The notes: generated by a model not told the origin, from the letters alone. Positions 1 through 8,657 are shown, counted from the stretch's first letter. The stretch is 64,000 nucleotides of DNA from Intestinimonas butyriciproducens (GCF_016901775.1 NZ_JACJKW010000002.1:98845-162844); one strand, 5' to 3'. Program-made: numbers and translations.

Positions 1-1
1 G

Positions 2-586
2 GACGACAGTCTGATCGCCGAGCCCAAAGTGGGCCGTTCCATCTCCCGGATCTATCGGGACACCCGCTTTACAAAGGATAAATCCACTTTTCGGGATGTG
101 TGCTGGTGCGTTTTCCTGCGGGAAAAGAAGCTCTATCAGGGGCCGCCAGCTTTTTATTTTGAGTTTTCCCCCCGCTTTGTCCGCTGGGGCTGCGGTTATT
201 ACCGGGCCAGTCCACGGGATATGGACACTTTGCGGGGGCTGATTTTGCGTCAGGACCCGGATTTTGAGAAGGCGGACAAAGCCCTGGGGAAAGACGGCTA
301 CTTCCTGTTGGAGGGGGACCGGTACAAGAGGAGCAAGTTTCCCCATGCCCAGGGGCGGGAAAAACTGTGGCTGGATCAGAAAAATGTGGCGGTGACCCAC
401 TCCTGCTCGCCGGAGGAGGGAGAGATCCTCTTTTCGCCCCGGCTGGCTCAGAAACTGGAAGAGGATTTCCGGAAACTTCAGCCGGTGTATGACTTTTTCC
501 GCAAAGTGCAGACCCTCTCTTTTGAGCAGACCCAGCAGGAGGACACTCCTTTGCCCAAAGCCCCCCGGCAGCAATTTGATTGGTAA
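2..586 (+). CDS. DUF2461 family protein, 5' end outside the window
   Basis: The reading frame is open back to base 2, so the real start lies outside the window. The visible part of about 194 residues carries the conserved DUF2461 core: an SRIYRDTRFTKDKS stretch near its start, an FYFEFSP strand and a GCGYYRAS motif. Full-length members are usually around 210-230 residues, so only a short N-terminal piece should be missing. The family has no settled biochemical role. A GTG at 29 could be read as a start, but it falls inside the conserved domain and is unlikely to be used. The downstream sulfatase gene begins within about 35 bases, so the two may be co-transcribed. Confidence 0.85.
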   Translation, partial: DDSLIAEPKVGRSISRIYRDTRFTKDKSTFRDVCWCVFLREKKLYQGPPAFYFEFSPRFVRWGCGYYRASPRDMDTLRGLILRQDPDFEKADKALGKDGYFLLEGDRYKRSKFPHAQGREKLWLDQKNVAVTHSCSPEEGEILFSPRLAQKLEEDFRKLQPVYDFFRKVQTLSFEQTQQEDTPLPKAPRQQFDW

Positions 587-618
587 CAAAAGACGGAAAG
601 GACGGGATTGCTTCCCTC

Positions 619-2547
619 ATGAAATTATTCAGCATTGTGCGTCCGGCTCAGAAAGCCAAGGATACTCCTGTTACTGGCTGGAAAAGCTGGTTCGTTTTTC
701 AGAAAAAACCGCCGGAAGGCTGGAGCACCTGGAAAAAAGTACTTTTTTGGGTGTATACCGGCCTGATTTATACGGCCGCCACCTTTGGGGTGGCTGTGAT
801 CAGCCTGGCTTTTGCCGCCTCGGAATACGGCGGGGAGATGTTTGAAAGCTATTTTGAGTTTCCTCTCATCGTCCTTCTCAATGTGCTTCCGGTGCTTTTG
901 CTGGGAGCGCTGCTGTATTTCCTTTTGGGACGGGCCTGGCTGGCCTTTTTGCTCCAGAGTGTTGTCATTCTGGGCGGCACCTTTGTCAACTGGTTCAAAC
1001 TGGCTTTGCGCAACGATCCATTGCTGTTTGCCGATGTGCTTCTGGTGCGGGAAGCCGGGAACATGGCAGGGCAGTATGAGATCATTCCCACCGCCGGAAT
1101 GTGGTGGACCCTGGCCGGAGTGCTGGCGGTGACGGTGCTGTTTTTCTTCTTCCTGCGGGGCAAGCCCCATCCCCTGGTGCGCACAGGGGGTGCTTTGGCC
1201 GTGCTCATCATCGCCTTTCTGGTCAGCGGAAAATATACCGACGACAATTTGTACAGCTACGATACAGCCACCGACAACTCGGAACTCATCAGCCCCTGGT
1301 CGGACACCCAGATCTATATTTCCAGAGGCTTTGTCTATCCCTTCCTCCACAGCATTACCGACGCCATTGATCGTCCGCCCGAGGGCTACGACGAGGATAC
1401 CGCCGCGGCCCTCATGGAAGATTATGAGGACGCCCACATCCCCGAGGACGAAAAGGTCAATGTGATCTCCATCATGTTGGAGGCCTACAACGATTTCAGC
1501 AAGTTTGAAGAAGTGAATCTGGCCTATGACGCCTATGAGGAATACCACAAGCTGGAGCAGGAAGGCATTTCCGGAAACCTTGTGACCAATATCTTCGCCG
1601 GGGGCACGGTGGACACCGAGCGGTGCTTCCTCACCGGCTACAGCCAGCTGAGCAATTTCCGCACCGACACCAATGCCTACCCTTGGTACTTCCGGGATGA
1701 GGGCTATACGGTGGAGGGCAGCCACCCCTGTTTCCAGTGGTTCTATAACCGGGAAAATATCAACCGGTACCTGGGGTTTGAAAACTATTACTTTGTGGAA
1801 AATTATTATGAGCAGTTCACCGGCGGAGAAGTGGCCATGGACGAGGTGCTTTTCCCGGAGATCATCCGGTTCTATGAAGAAAACCAGGAAACCGGCAAAC
1901 CCTATTTTTCCTTCAATGTGAGCTACCAGGGCCATGGCCCCTATGACAGCGAACAATATTGGTGGAGCCCCAAGGATACCTTTATTGATAACAGCGATGG
2001 CAAGCTCACCGACAGCCAGCAGTGCATTCTGGAAAACTATCTGGGTTCTGTCTGGAACACCAATCAGAACCTGGCGGCCTTCTTTGATTACTTCCGGGAG
2101 GAAGAAGAGCCGGTGGTCATCGTGCTCTTTGGGGATCACAATCCCTGGCTGGGGGATGACGGGGAGGTCTATGACGCCCTGGGCATCAATATGGATCTGT
2201 CCACCCAGGAAGGATTTTTGAATTACTATTCCACCCGGTATCTCATCTGGGCCAATGACGCGGCAAAAGAAGCGCTGGACAACGATTTTTCCGGGGAAGG
2301 CCCGGACATCGGCCCCTACTTCCTGATGAATCTGCTCTTTGAGGAATGCGGCTGGGAAGGTCCTGCCTTTATGCAGATGACCGATACAGTGATGGAAAGC
2401 GTTCCGGTGATCCATTCCAGCGGCCTTTATATGAAGGACGGGAAGGTGGAAGAACAGCTGGATCTGGAGGACAGGGATCTGGTGGCAGATGATCGGAATG
2501 CCCAATATTATTGGCGCAAACATTTCTATAAAAAAGAAGAGGATTAG
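619..2547 (+). CDS. LtaS-like sulfatase-family membrane enzyme
   Basis: Predicted polyglycerol-phosphate/lipoteichoic acid synthase-type enzyme of the alkaline phosphatase superfamily. About five hydrophobic helices occupy the first 200 residues, followed by an extracellular catalytic domain. Visible active-site motifs are IMLEAYNDF (metal-binding Glu), GGTVDTE (nucleophilic Thr, near residue 330), HGPYDSEQY, and FGDHNPW near residue 505. The ATG at 619 is preferred over a TTG at 580 because the latter overlaps the upstream gene and lacks a ribosome site; even 619 has a long spacing to GAAAGGA. The length (642 aa) matches the family. Other sulfatase-fold phosphoglycerol transferases are possible, so no gene symbol is assigned. 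Confidence 0.87.
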   Translation: MKLFSIVRPAQKAKDTPVTGWKSWFVFQKKPPEGWSTWKKVLFWVYTGLIYTAATFGVAVISLAFAASEYGGEMFESYFEFPLIVLLNVLPVLLLGALLYFLLGRAWLAFLLQSVVILGGTFVNWFKLALRNDPLLFADVLLVREAGNMAGQYEIIPTAGMWWTLAGVLAVTVLFFFFLRGKPHPLVRTGGALAVLIIAFLVSGKYTDDNLYSYDTATDNSELISPWSDTQIYISRGFVYPFLHSITDAIDRPPEGYDEDTAAALMEDYEDAHIPEDEKVNVISIMLEAYNDFSKFEEVNLAYDAYEEYHKLEQEGISGNLVTNIFAGGTVDTERCFLTGYSQLSNFRTDTNAYPWYFRDEGYTVEGSHPCFQWFYNRENINRYLGFENYYFVENYYEQFTGGEVAMDEVLFPEIIRFYEENQETGKPYFSFNVSYQGHGPYDSEQYWWSPKDTFIDNSDGKLTDSQQCILENYLGSVWNTNQNLAAFFDYFREEEEPVVIVLFGDHNPWLGDDGEVYDALGINMDLSTQEGFLNYYSTRYLIWANDAAKEALDNDFSGEGPDIGPYFLMNLLFEECGWEGPAFMQMTDTVMESVPVIHSSGLYMKDGKVEEQLDLEDRDLVADDRNAQYYWRKHFYKKEED

Positions 2548-2562
2548 GAAAAGGAGAGAGGA

Positions 2563-3603
2563 ATGATGATCCGTTTCAACTGTGACTATTCCGAAGGAGC
2601 CCATCCCCGGGTGATGGAGCATTTGATGGAGACCAACATGGAGCAGACGGCGGGATATGGGGAAGATCCCCACTGCCAGCGGGCTGCCCAGCTTATCCGG
2701 GGAAAATGCGGCCGCGAGGATGTGGATGTCCACTTTCTGGTGGGGGGAACCCAGACCAATCTGACGGTGATCTCTGCGGCTCTGCGGCCCCATCAGGGGG
2801 TGATCGCCGCCGAGACCGGCCATGTGAATGTGCATGAAAGCGGCGCCATCGAGGCCACCGGCCACAAGGTGCTGGCCATCCCCGGCTGCAAAGAGGGAAA
2901 ACTCACCGCCGGACAGGTGCGCAAGCTGGTGGAGGATCATTATAACGATGAAACCCAGGAGCATATGGTGCAGCCCAAGATGGTGTATATCTCCCATCCC
3001 ACAGAGCTGGGAACACTGTACACCAAGGCTGAACTGGAAGCCATCAGCTCCCTGTGCCGGGAAAAGAACCTGTTTCTCTATGTGGACGGGGCAAGATTGG
3101 GGTATGGCATCACCGCTCCCGGCACCGATGTGACCATGGCCGACCTGGCCCGTCTGTGCGATGCCTTTTATATCGGCGGCACCAAAGTAGGGGCGCTCTT
3201 TGGGGAGGCCCTGGTGATCGCCGCTCCGGCCCTCAAGGAGGATTTCCGCTATTTCATCAAGCAGAAGGGCGGACTTCTGGCCAAGGGACGGCTGTTGGGC
3301 GTTCAGTTTGAGACCATGATGGAAGACGGGCTTTATGAGGAGATGGGGAAGCGGGCCAATGAAGCCGCTGCCATCATCCGCAAAGCTTTTGCGGACAAGG
3401 GTTTCTCCTTCTTCTGCGACTCGCCCACAAACCAGCAATTCCCCATTTTGCCCGAGAGCGTGATGAAAAAACTGGGTGAAAAATATGCCTTTGCCGATTT
3501 CGGAAAGGTGGATGAAACCCACCACGCTGTGCGTTTCTGCACCAGCTGGGCCACGCCCCTGGAACACGCCCAGGCCTTGGCTGCCGATGTGGCAGCTTTG
3601 TAA
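2563..3603 (+). CDS. Threonine aldolase / beta-eliminating lyase family enzyme (PLP)
   Basis: Fold-type I PLP enzyme of the low-specificity L-threonine aldolase family, expected to cleave threonine or allo-threonine to glycine and acetaldehyde in the cytosol. Visible features are the N-terminal YSEGAHP segment, GGTQTN in the cofactor phosphate region, a VDGARLGYG motif with the PLP-pyridine Asp, and GGTKVGAL containing the Schiff-base Lys near residue 208. The length of 346 aa is normal. A good AAAGGAGAGAGG ribosome site lies just upstream of two consecutive ATGs, and the gap to the LtaS-like gene is only 15 bases, which suggests an operon. A tryptophanase-like lyase activity is the main alternative. 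Confidence 0.9.
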   Translation: MMIRFNCDYSEGAHPRVMEHLMETNMEQTAGYGEDPHCQRAAQLIRGKCGREDVDVHFLVGGTQTNLTVISAALRPHQGVIAAETGHVNVHESGAIEATGHKVLAIPGCKEGKLTAGQVRKLVEDHYNDETQEHMVQPKMVYISHPTELGTLYTKAELEAISSLCREKNLFLYVDGARLGYGITAPGTDVTMADLARLCDAFYIGGTKVGALFGEALVIAAPALKEDFRYFIKQKGGLLAKGRLLGVQFETMMEDGLYEEMGKRANEAAAIIRKAFADKGFSFFCDSPTNQQFPILPESVMKKLGEKYAFADFGKVDETHHAVRFCTSWATPLEHAQALAADVAAL

Positions 3604-3644
3604 GCAGGCAGAAGATACCACTAAAAACAGGGGACCGGTTGTGT

Positions 3645-3650
3645 TATAAT
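3645..3650 (+). promoter_or_regulatory. Extended -10 promoter element before the GHL10 lipoprotein gene
   Basis: A TATAAT hexamer is preceded by TGT (TGnTATAAT, extended -10), about 80 bases before the lipoprotein ATG. No good -35 is seen at the expected distance, which is common for extended -10 promoters. Confidence 0.5.
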
Positions 3651-3731
3651 GGCTTTGGTCGCCCATGACGCAGCCGGTCTCCGGCTTTTTGCCGGAAAAC
3701 AGAACAAAACAACATAAGATGGGAGAAAGAT

Positions 3732-5621
3732 ATGAAACATTTGCGAAAAAGGCTGTGGGCCGGGCTGTTGGCAGGGGTCATCCTGCTGATGGGGGCCTGC
3801 GGCGCCGGCGTGAAAACCGAAAAAAGCCAGAATCCCGCCCGGGAGGATATGAAGGCGGTGTGGGTGTCCACGGTGTATAACCTGGACTATCCCACCAGCG
3901 CCACCACCGATCCGGCCGTTTTGAAAAGCCAGGCCGACTCCATTTTGCAGGGCTGTGTGGATATGGGAATGAATGCAGTCATCCTTCAGGTGCGTCCTTC
4001 CTGTGATGCGCTGTATCCTTCGGAGATCTTTCCCTGGAGTCGTTATCTCACAGGCAGCCAGGACCAGGCTCCCCAGGGGGATTTTGACCCCCTGGCCTAT
4101 TGGGTGGAGCAGGCCCATGCACTGGGGCTGGAACTCCATGCCTGGATCAACCCCTTCCGGGTGACCAAAAGCGGCGACAGCGAGTACCAGAGCCTGTCGT
4201 CTTCTTCTCCGGCCAAGCAGCACCCGGAATGGCTGGTGCAGCACGAGGGGAACTACTATCTGAATCCTGGCCTTCCGGAGGTGCGGGAACTGGTGATCAA
4301 GGGGGCCGAGGAGCTGGCCCGGAACTATGACATTGACGGGCTGCACATGGACGATTATTTCTATCCCGGTCAGGACTTTGACGATGCCGCAGCGTTCCAG
4401 CAGTACGGCGGAGACTTTTCCGATCTGGGAGATTGGAGAAGAGACAATGTAAACCAGCTGGTGAAGGAACTGGGAGAGCGTCTCCATGCCATCGATCCCA
4501 GCTTGTCCTATGGCATCAGTCCGGCCGGCGTATGGGCCAACCAGGGCAGCCACCCCGAAGGTTCGGCTACCAATGGCAATGAGACCTATTTCAATGCCTA
4601 TGCCGACAGCCGCAAATGGGTGAAGGAAGAATACATCGATTACATCTGCCCTCAGATCTATTGGTACATCGGCCACAAGGCCGCCGATTATGACACCCTG
4701 GTCCGCTGGTGGGCCGATGTGGTGGACGGCACCGATGTGCGTCTGTATGTGGGCATGGCCGATTATCAGGCGGGCAACAGCGATCCCTCTTCTCTCTGGT
4801 ATGGCGTCAAGGCCCTGGAGGATATGCTGGCCCTTAACAAGACCATTCCCCAGGTGTCCGGTGAAGTGCATTTCCGCTATCAGCTGATGGTGCAGAATCC
4901 GGAGATCGTGGCGCTGTATCAGAAGGAATACGCTCAGCCGGATGTGCCGGAAGAACCGGCCACTCCGGAGGAGCCGGAAGAGACCGTAAAACCCATGCTC
5001 AATCAAACAGACCACGGCGCCTATATTCAGGGGGCCGAGGGTCTGTTCCGGCCGGGGGATTCCCTCAGCCGGGCCGAGGCGGTGGCCATGCTGGCCCGGC
5101 TGACGGTGGACGAAAACGGCCAGGCCCTTTATCAGGAAGGTGAGAGCTATCCGGTTTCCTTTTCCGATGTGGCAGAGGACAGCTGGTATGCTTCCTATGT
5201 GGGTTTTGCCCAGAAATACAACATTGTAGGGGGCTATGAGGACGGCACTTTCCGTCCCGATCAGCCGGTGACCCGGGCCGAACTGATGAAGATTCTGGCG
5301 GCCTACTTCCCCGGTGAGACAGGCAGCGTCTCTTTTACCGATGTGCCGGAAACCCACTGGGCCTATCAGGCGGTGGCTTTTGGCGCAGGAAAGGGCTTTG
5401 TGGCAGGCTATGAGGACGGCACCTTCCGTCCCGATCAGCCGGTGACAAGAGCCGAAGCGGTGAAGATGATCAACGGCGCTCTGGGCCGCATCCCGGCAGA
5501 AGGGCATCTGGCAGAGCTGATCTCCCGGAATCCCTTCCAGGATGTGAACGAAAGCCACTGGGCCTATGGCAACATTCTGGAAGCCTCGGTGGCCCACAAT
5601 CCCGACGGTACCCTGGCATAA
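3732..5621 (+). CDS. GHL10 (DUF187) glycoside-hydrolase-like lipoprotein with C-terminal SLH repeats
   Basis: Predicted surface lipoprotein of 629 aa. The N-terminus has a basic start, a hydrophobic stretch and a lipobox LMGAC with the lipidated Cys at position 23. Residues of about 36-380 match the GHL10/DUF187 hydrolase-like TIM barrel (starting AVWVSTVYNLDYP, with HMDDYFYP and SYGISPAGVW motifs). A Pro/Glu-rich linker near 400 leads to three S-layer homology repeats (AYIQGAEGLFRPGDSLSRAE, GGYEDGTFRPDQPVTRAE twice), which usually bind pyruvylated secondary wall polymer. Lipid anchor plus SLH repeats in one protein is an unusual double tether. The glycan substrate is unknown. It has its own promoter and a terminator directly after the stop. 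Confidence 0.88.
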   Translation: MKHLRKRLWAGLLAGVILLMGACGAGVKTEKSQNPAREDMKAVWVSTVYNLDYPTSATTDPAVLKSQADSILQGCVDMGMNAVILQVRPSCDALYPSEIFPWSRYLTGSQDQAPQGDFDPLAYWVEQAHALGLELHAWINPFRVTKSGDSEYQSLSSSSPAKQHPEWLVQHEGNYYLNPGLPEVRELVIKGAEELARNYDIDGLHMDDYFYPGQDFDDAAAFQQYGGDFSDLGDWRRDNVNQLVKELGERLHAIDPSLSYGISPAGVWANQGSHPEGSATNGNETYFNAYADSRKWVKEEYIDYICPQIYWYIGHKAADYDTLVRWWADVVDGTDVRLYVGMADYQAGNSDPSSLWYGVKALEDMLALNKTIPQVSGEVHFRYQLMVQNPEIVALYQKEYAQPDVPEEPATPEEPEETVKPMLNQTDHGAYIQGAEGLFRPGDSLSRAEAVAMLARLTVDENGQALYQEGESYPVSFSDVAEDSWYASYVGFAQKYNIVGGYEDGTFRPDQPVTRAELMKILAAYFPGETGSVSFTDVPETHWAYQAVAFGAGKGFVAGYEDGTFRPDQPVTRAEAVKMINGALGRIPAEGHLAELISRNPFQDVNESHWAYGNILEASVAHNPDGTLA

Positions 5622-5627
5622 AAACGC

Positions 5628-5658
5628 AAAAAAGAAGCCCTTTTGGGGCTTCTTTTTT
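5628..5658 (+). terminator. Rho-independent terminator after the SLH lipoprotein gene
   Basis: AGAAGCCC stem, TTTT loop, GGGCTTCT stem, then a T-run; preceded by an A-run, so it can work on both strands. The same element occurs almost unchanged at 6503-6532. Confidence 0.9.
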
Positions 5659-5692
5659 GTGTTTCGAAAAGGAAAAATGTGCTTAAATTGGC

Positions 5693-5878
5693 TTATTGAA
5701 GATCGGAAAGGTCGATTTTTCCGTGTTCTTTTTCATAATCAGCAATGAATTTCAGCATTAACTGAATGATTTGACTGTTTGCAGAGCGGCCTTCATAAGA
5801 ACAGACATACCGGAATTTTGCCAGGATATCGCCATTTACCCGCAGGCCGAAGTGCTTTTCCTTCTCCCGGTTCACCAT
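5693..5878 (-). CDS. Small Arc/MetJ-type ribbon-helix-helix DNA-binding protein
   Basis: A 61-aa protein with the pattern of an Arc-like ribbon-helix-helix repressor. A short beta strand near residues 8-14 (KHFGLRV) is followed by helix A (DILAKFRYVCSYEG), a turn with Ser-Ala-Asn, and helix B (NSQIIQLMLKFIADYEKEHG). Such proteins bind operators as dimers, often autoregulating. The ATG follows a good AGGAGGAAC ribosome site on the minus strand. It is divergently transcribed from the broken SLOG-like gene at 5997; a 10-bp direct repeat between them could be its operator. A phage or toxin-antitoxin origin is possible but no toxin gene is adjacent. Confidence 0.75.
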   Translation of the reverse strand: MVNREKEKHFGLRVNGDILAKFRYVCSYEGRSANSQIIQLMLKFIADYEKEHGKIDLSDLQ

Positions 5879-5895
5879 GCTTGTTCCTCCTGTAA

Positions 5896-5956
5896 AGTTG
5901 ATATGACTTTATTTTAGACTCATTATTTGATAAAATACGAAAATAGAGTTGATATG
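5896..5956. repeat. Direct repeat AGTTGATATG (two copies) in a divergent intergenic region
   Basis: The 10-mer AGTTGATATG occurs at 5896-5905 and 5947-5956, 51 bases apart start to start, between the ribbon-helix-helix gene and the divergent SLOG-like gene. It is a candidate operator for the small DNA-binding protein (inference). Confidence 0.4.
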
Positions 5957-5996
5957 GAGTTATAATAACTCTGGATTTGAAAGGAGGATGTGACCG

Positions 5997-6464
5997 ATGC
6001 GGGAAAAGACATGTGTATTCATTGGCCATGGAGAATGTTACGGTGTGTCTTTGCAACAAATAGAAAAAGAGTTGGAGCGGCTGATCAATTGGGGAATAAC
6101 GGATTTTTTATGTGGTGGTATGGGAAGATTTGATTGGATGTGTGCTCGGGCCGTATAGGAGTTGAAAAAATATCGAAAAAACATTCGTTGTGATCTAATC
6201 ATTCCATATTTGACTTTTCGCATTCCAGAGTTTGTCTATTTTGATGAGATTCTATATCCGGAAGGATTTGAAAAATACCATTTCAAAGCGGCTATTTTAG
6301 CAAGAAATCAATATATGGTGAATCATGCAGCTTACGCATTGTGTTATGTGACCCATCGTTGGGGTGGAGCTGTAAAAACTTATGAAAAAGCAGTCAAACA
6401 GGGCTTGACAATGATCAATTTAGGCAACGAGGAATTGAGAAAAAATTACGGAACAATGCAATGA
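5997..6464 (+). pseudogene. SLOG/DUF1273-like gene interrupted by an in-frame TAG
   Basis: An ATG with a perfect AAGGAGG ribosome site begins a protein reading MREKTCVFIGHGECYG, a Rossmann-type start typical of SLOG/DUF1273-like nucleotide-binding proteins, followed by FLCGGMGRFDWMCARAV. A TAG stop at 6156-6158 interrupts it, and the same frame then continues without another stop to 6464 (ELKKYRKNIRCDLIIPY and onward), matching where family members continue without a break. One base change explains the interruption. The sequence is clearly more AT-rich than its surroundings, which suggests acquired DNA. Readthrough of the amber codon cannot be excluded, but decay is the simpler reading. Confidence 0.65.
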
Positions 6465-6502
6465 AATTTGGATAGCATCGGAAAAGAATGGGTTAAGAAA
6501 TA

Positions 6503-6532
6503 AAAAAAGAAGCCCTTTGGGGCTTCTTTTTT
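6503..6532. terminator. Bidirectional terminator, near copy of the one at 5628
   Basis: GAAGCCC / GGGCTTC stem with a short loop, flanked by A-run and T-run, between the SLOG pseudogene and the convergent GNAT gene. It differs from the 5628-5658 element by a single T in the loop. Confidence 0.88.
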
Positions 6533-7091
6533 ATTCGCTCATTCCGGTATTTCGCTTGGCCATATGGAGGTGATCCTCCCATTGGCCGCAGATTTTCAGA
6601 TAGTCCCGGGCCAGGCCCTCTTCTTCAAAACCCAGCTTGCGCAGAAGGGCCAGGGAGGGGAGGTTCCGGGGCATCACATTGGCTTCCACCCGGTGGAGAC
6701 CCAAGGGGCCAAAGGCATAGTCCACCGCCGCCGCCACTGCTTCGGTCATAAACCCTTGCCGCAGGAAATCCTGGTCCATATGGTAGCCCAGAAAGCAGGA
6801 GAGGAACACGCCCCGGCTGATCTGGCTGAGATGCACCATGCCGGCGATGGTCTGAGGCGCTTCCTTGGGAAAAAGCCAAAACCGTACGCTGGCGCCTGCT
6901 TCCTGCTGGCGCACATCCTCCATCAGCCCTTCGGTCTGGCGGGAAAGGGTGAAAAATTCCTCCGGCCGCAGAGGGGAGGTGGGACGGAGATGCTCACGGT
7001 TTTTGATGAAATGGGCGGTCACCATTGGGGCCAGGGCCAAAGAAGAGGGAACAAGACGGAGACGAGGGGTTTCCAGGGGCTGTATTGTCAT
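6531..7091 (-). CDS. GNAT N-acetyltransferase, RimJ/RimL-like
   Basis: An acetyl-CoA-dependent acetyltransferase of 186 aa. It begins with the typical ETPRLRLVP strand, has a central GMVHLSQISR strand and GYHMDQDFLRQGFMTEAV (motif A, acetyl-CoA pyrophosphate loop), and ends with RVEANVMPRNLPSLALLRKLGFEEEG as in RimJ/RimL-type enzymes. The ATG at 7091 is preferred over an upstream ATG at 7151 because AAGGAGG sits eight bases ahead of it. Substrate is unknown; ribosomal-protein or small-molecule amines are both possible. It is transcribed alone and ends at the bidirectional terminator. Confidence 0.88.
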   Translation of the reverse strand: MTIQPLETPRLRLVPSSLALAPMVTAHFIKNREHLRPTSPLRPEEFFTLSRQTEGLMEDVRQQEAGASVRFWLFPKEAPQTIAGMVHLSQISRGVFLSCFLGYHMDQDFLRQGFMTEAVAAAVDYAFGPLGLHRVEANVMPRNLPSLALLRKLGFEEEGLARDYLKICGQWEDHLHMAKRNTGMSE

Positions 7092-7233
7092 GGAAAAGAC
7101 CTCCTTTGCACTGGGAAAGTAATAAAAGAATAATGTGATTTTGCTAAACACAAAATTGTTACAAAAAATTTTCTGTACTTTACTTCATTTTACAATCTGC
7201 CCAAAGAAATTGTCAAGGAAAAGCAAAAAAATG

Positions 7234-7264
7234 TTGACTTCCACCCCACTCCAGGCGTTACAAT
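7234..7264 (+). promoter_or_regulatory. Possible promoter of the aldo/keto reductase gene
   Basis: TTGACT at 7234-7239 and TACAAT at 7259-7264 have a spacing of 19, longer than ideal. They lie about 55 bases before the start codon. Confidence 0.45.
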
Positions 7265-7318
7265 AAAGATAAGAAAAATGCGGGATGAATCCCGCCTGTG
7301 AAAAAGGAGGAACCTCAG

Positions 7319-8455
7319 ATGATTGCCATGCGGAATTATAAAGACACCGATGATAAGGTTTCCCTGCTGGGCTTTGGCCTGATGCGTCTGCCCAAGATCG
7401 ATCCGGAGAAATCCGACATCGACAAGGAAAAGGCCCAGGAGATGATCGACTATGCCTATTCCCACGGGATCAACTATTTTGACACCGCCTATCCCTATCA
7501 CGAGGGCAAAAGCGAGCTGTTTGTGGGCGAGGCCATGAAGAAATATCCCCGGGAGAGCTTCCATCTGGCCAGCAAAATGCCGGTCTGGCTGGTGGAAAAG
7601 CCGGAGGATACCCTGAAATATTTTGAGGAGCAGCTGAATAAGTGCCAGGTGGAGTATTTTGACTATTACCTGTGCCATGCTCTCAACCATGACCGCCTGG
7701 AGATCATCAAGAAGAACCACATCTTCGAGACACTCCAGAAGGAAAAGGAAGCCGGCCGCATCAAGCATCTGGGCTTTTCCTTCCACGGCACCATCGAAAT
7801 GCTGGAAGAGATCGTAAACGCTTATGACTGGGATTTTGCCCAGATCCAGCTGAACTACTATGACTGGGATATGCAGAATGCCAAGCGGCAGTATGAGATC
7901 CTGGAAGAGCACGGCCTGCCCGTTGTGGTGATGGAGCCTGTGCGCGGCGGCGCTCTGCATACTCTGTGCCCCGAAGGCATCGAGATGCTGAAAAAGGCCG
8001 ATCCCAATGCCACCCCCGCTTCCTGGGCCCTGCGTTTTGCTGCCAGCCTGCCCAATGTGCTGGTGGTGCTCAGCGGCATGACCACCATGGAGCATATGCA
8101 GGACAATGTGGCCACTGTGGACGATTTCAAGCCCCTCACCGAAAGCGAAAGAGAGCTTTTGTTCAAGGTGGCCGATGTGTATAAGCAGAGCAAGACCGTG
8201 CCCTGCACCGGCTGCCGCTACTGCATGGATTGCCCGGCCGGAGTGGACATCCCCGCCGTCTTCAAGATCTACAACCAGTACTGTGTCACCGAGAACAAGG
8301 CTCAGTTCCTGGCTGATTACGAAGCCCTGGGAGACAGCAAACAGGCTCATCACTGTGTAGCTTGCCGCCAGTGCTGCTCTCAGTGTCCCCAGTCCATCGA
8401 CATCCCCACCCGCATGGAGGATGTAAAGGCCCTGTACAAAAAGCTGAAGGGCTAA
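7319..8455 (+). CDS. Aldo/keto reductase with C-terminal 4Fe-4S cluster motifs
   Basis: A 378-aa oxidoreductase. An NADP-type aldo/keto reductase barrel occupies residues of about 1-285, with the catalytic FDTAYPYHEGKSE (Asp/Tyr) and ASKMP (Lys) signatures. Two cysteine clusters follow, CTGCRYCMDCP and CVACRQCCSQCP, as in the ferredoxin-like extension common in strict anaerobes; these should hold 4Fe-4S clusters. The ATG at 7319 is chosen because AAGGAGG lies eight bases upstream; a GTG at 7298 would overlap that ribosome site. The physiological substrate is unknown. The gene stands alone with a strong terminator. Confidence 0.92.
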   Translation: MIAMRNYKDTDDKVSLLGFGLMRLPKIDPEKSDIDKEKAQEMIDYAYSHGINYFDTAYPYHEGKSELFVGEAMKKYPRESFHLASKMPVWLVEKPEDTLKYFEEQLNKCQVEYFDYYLCHALNHDRLEIIKKNHIFETLQKEKEAGRIKHLGFSFHGTIEMLEEIVNAYDWDFAQIQLNYYDWDMQNAKRQYEILEEHGLPVVVMEPVRGGALHTLCPEGIEMLKKADPNATPASWALRFAASLPNVLVVLSGMTTMEHMQDNVATVDDFKPLTESERELLFKVADVYKQSKTVPCTGCRYCMDCPAGVDIPAVFKIYNQYCVTENKAQFLADYEALGDSKQAHHCVACRQCCSQCPQSIDIPTRMEDVKALYKKLKG

Positions 8456-8473
8456 AAGGTACATATAAACAAA

Positions 8474-8520
8474 GAAAGCCTCTTGCGGCGATGCCGCAAG
8501 AGGCTTTCTTTCATTTCTTT
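8474..8520 (+). terminator. Terminator after the aldo/keto reductase gene
   Basis: Perfect 16-bp stem (GAAAGCCTCTTGCGGC with its complement, GAT loop) followed by a T-rich tract. Confidence 0.92.
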
Positions 8521-8657
8521 CTTTTGTTTTGCCCCATCCAAAGAACGGCGAGAAACAGGAGAAGAAGCACAAAGGGGATCAGGCATGGGCTAATCTGCCC
8601 AGAGAAGAGTAAAGAGAAGAGTAAAAAGAAAAAAGGGGAGAAAAGCGAAAAAACCTA

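Noticed and set aside
625..3666. A 1013-aa minus-strand open frame across the sulfatase and aldolase genes
   Set aside because: It is antisense to two well-supported genes, has a low-complexity His/Gly/Ile-rich composition and no ribosome site. Codon bias of GC-rich genes leaves the opposite frame free of stops.
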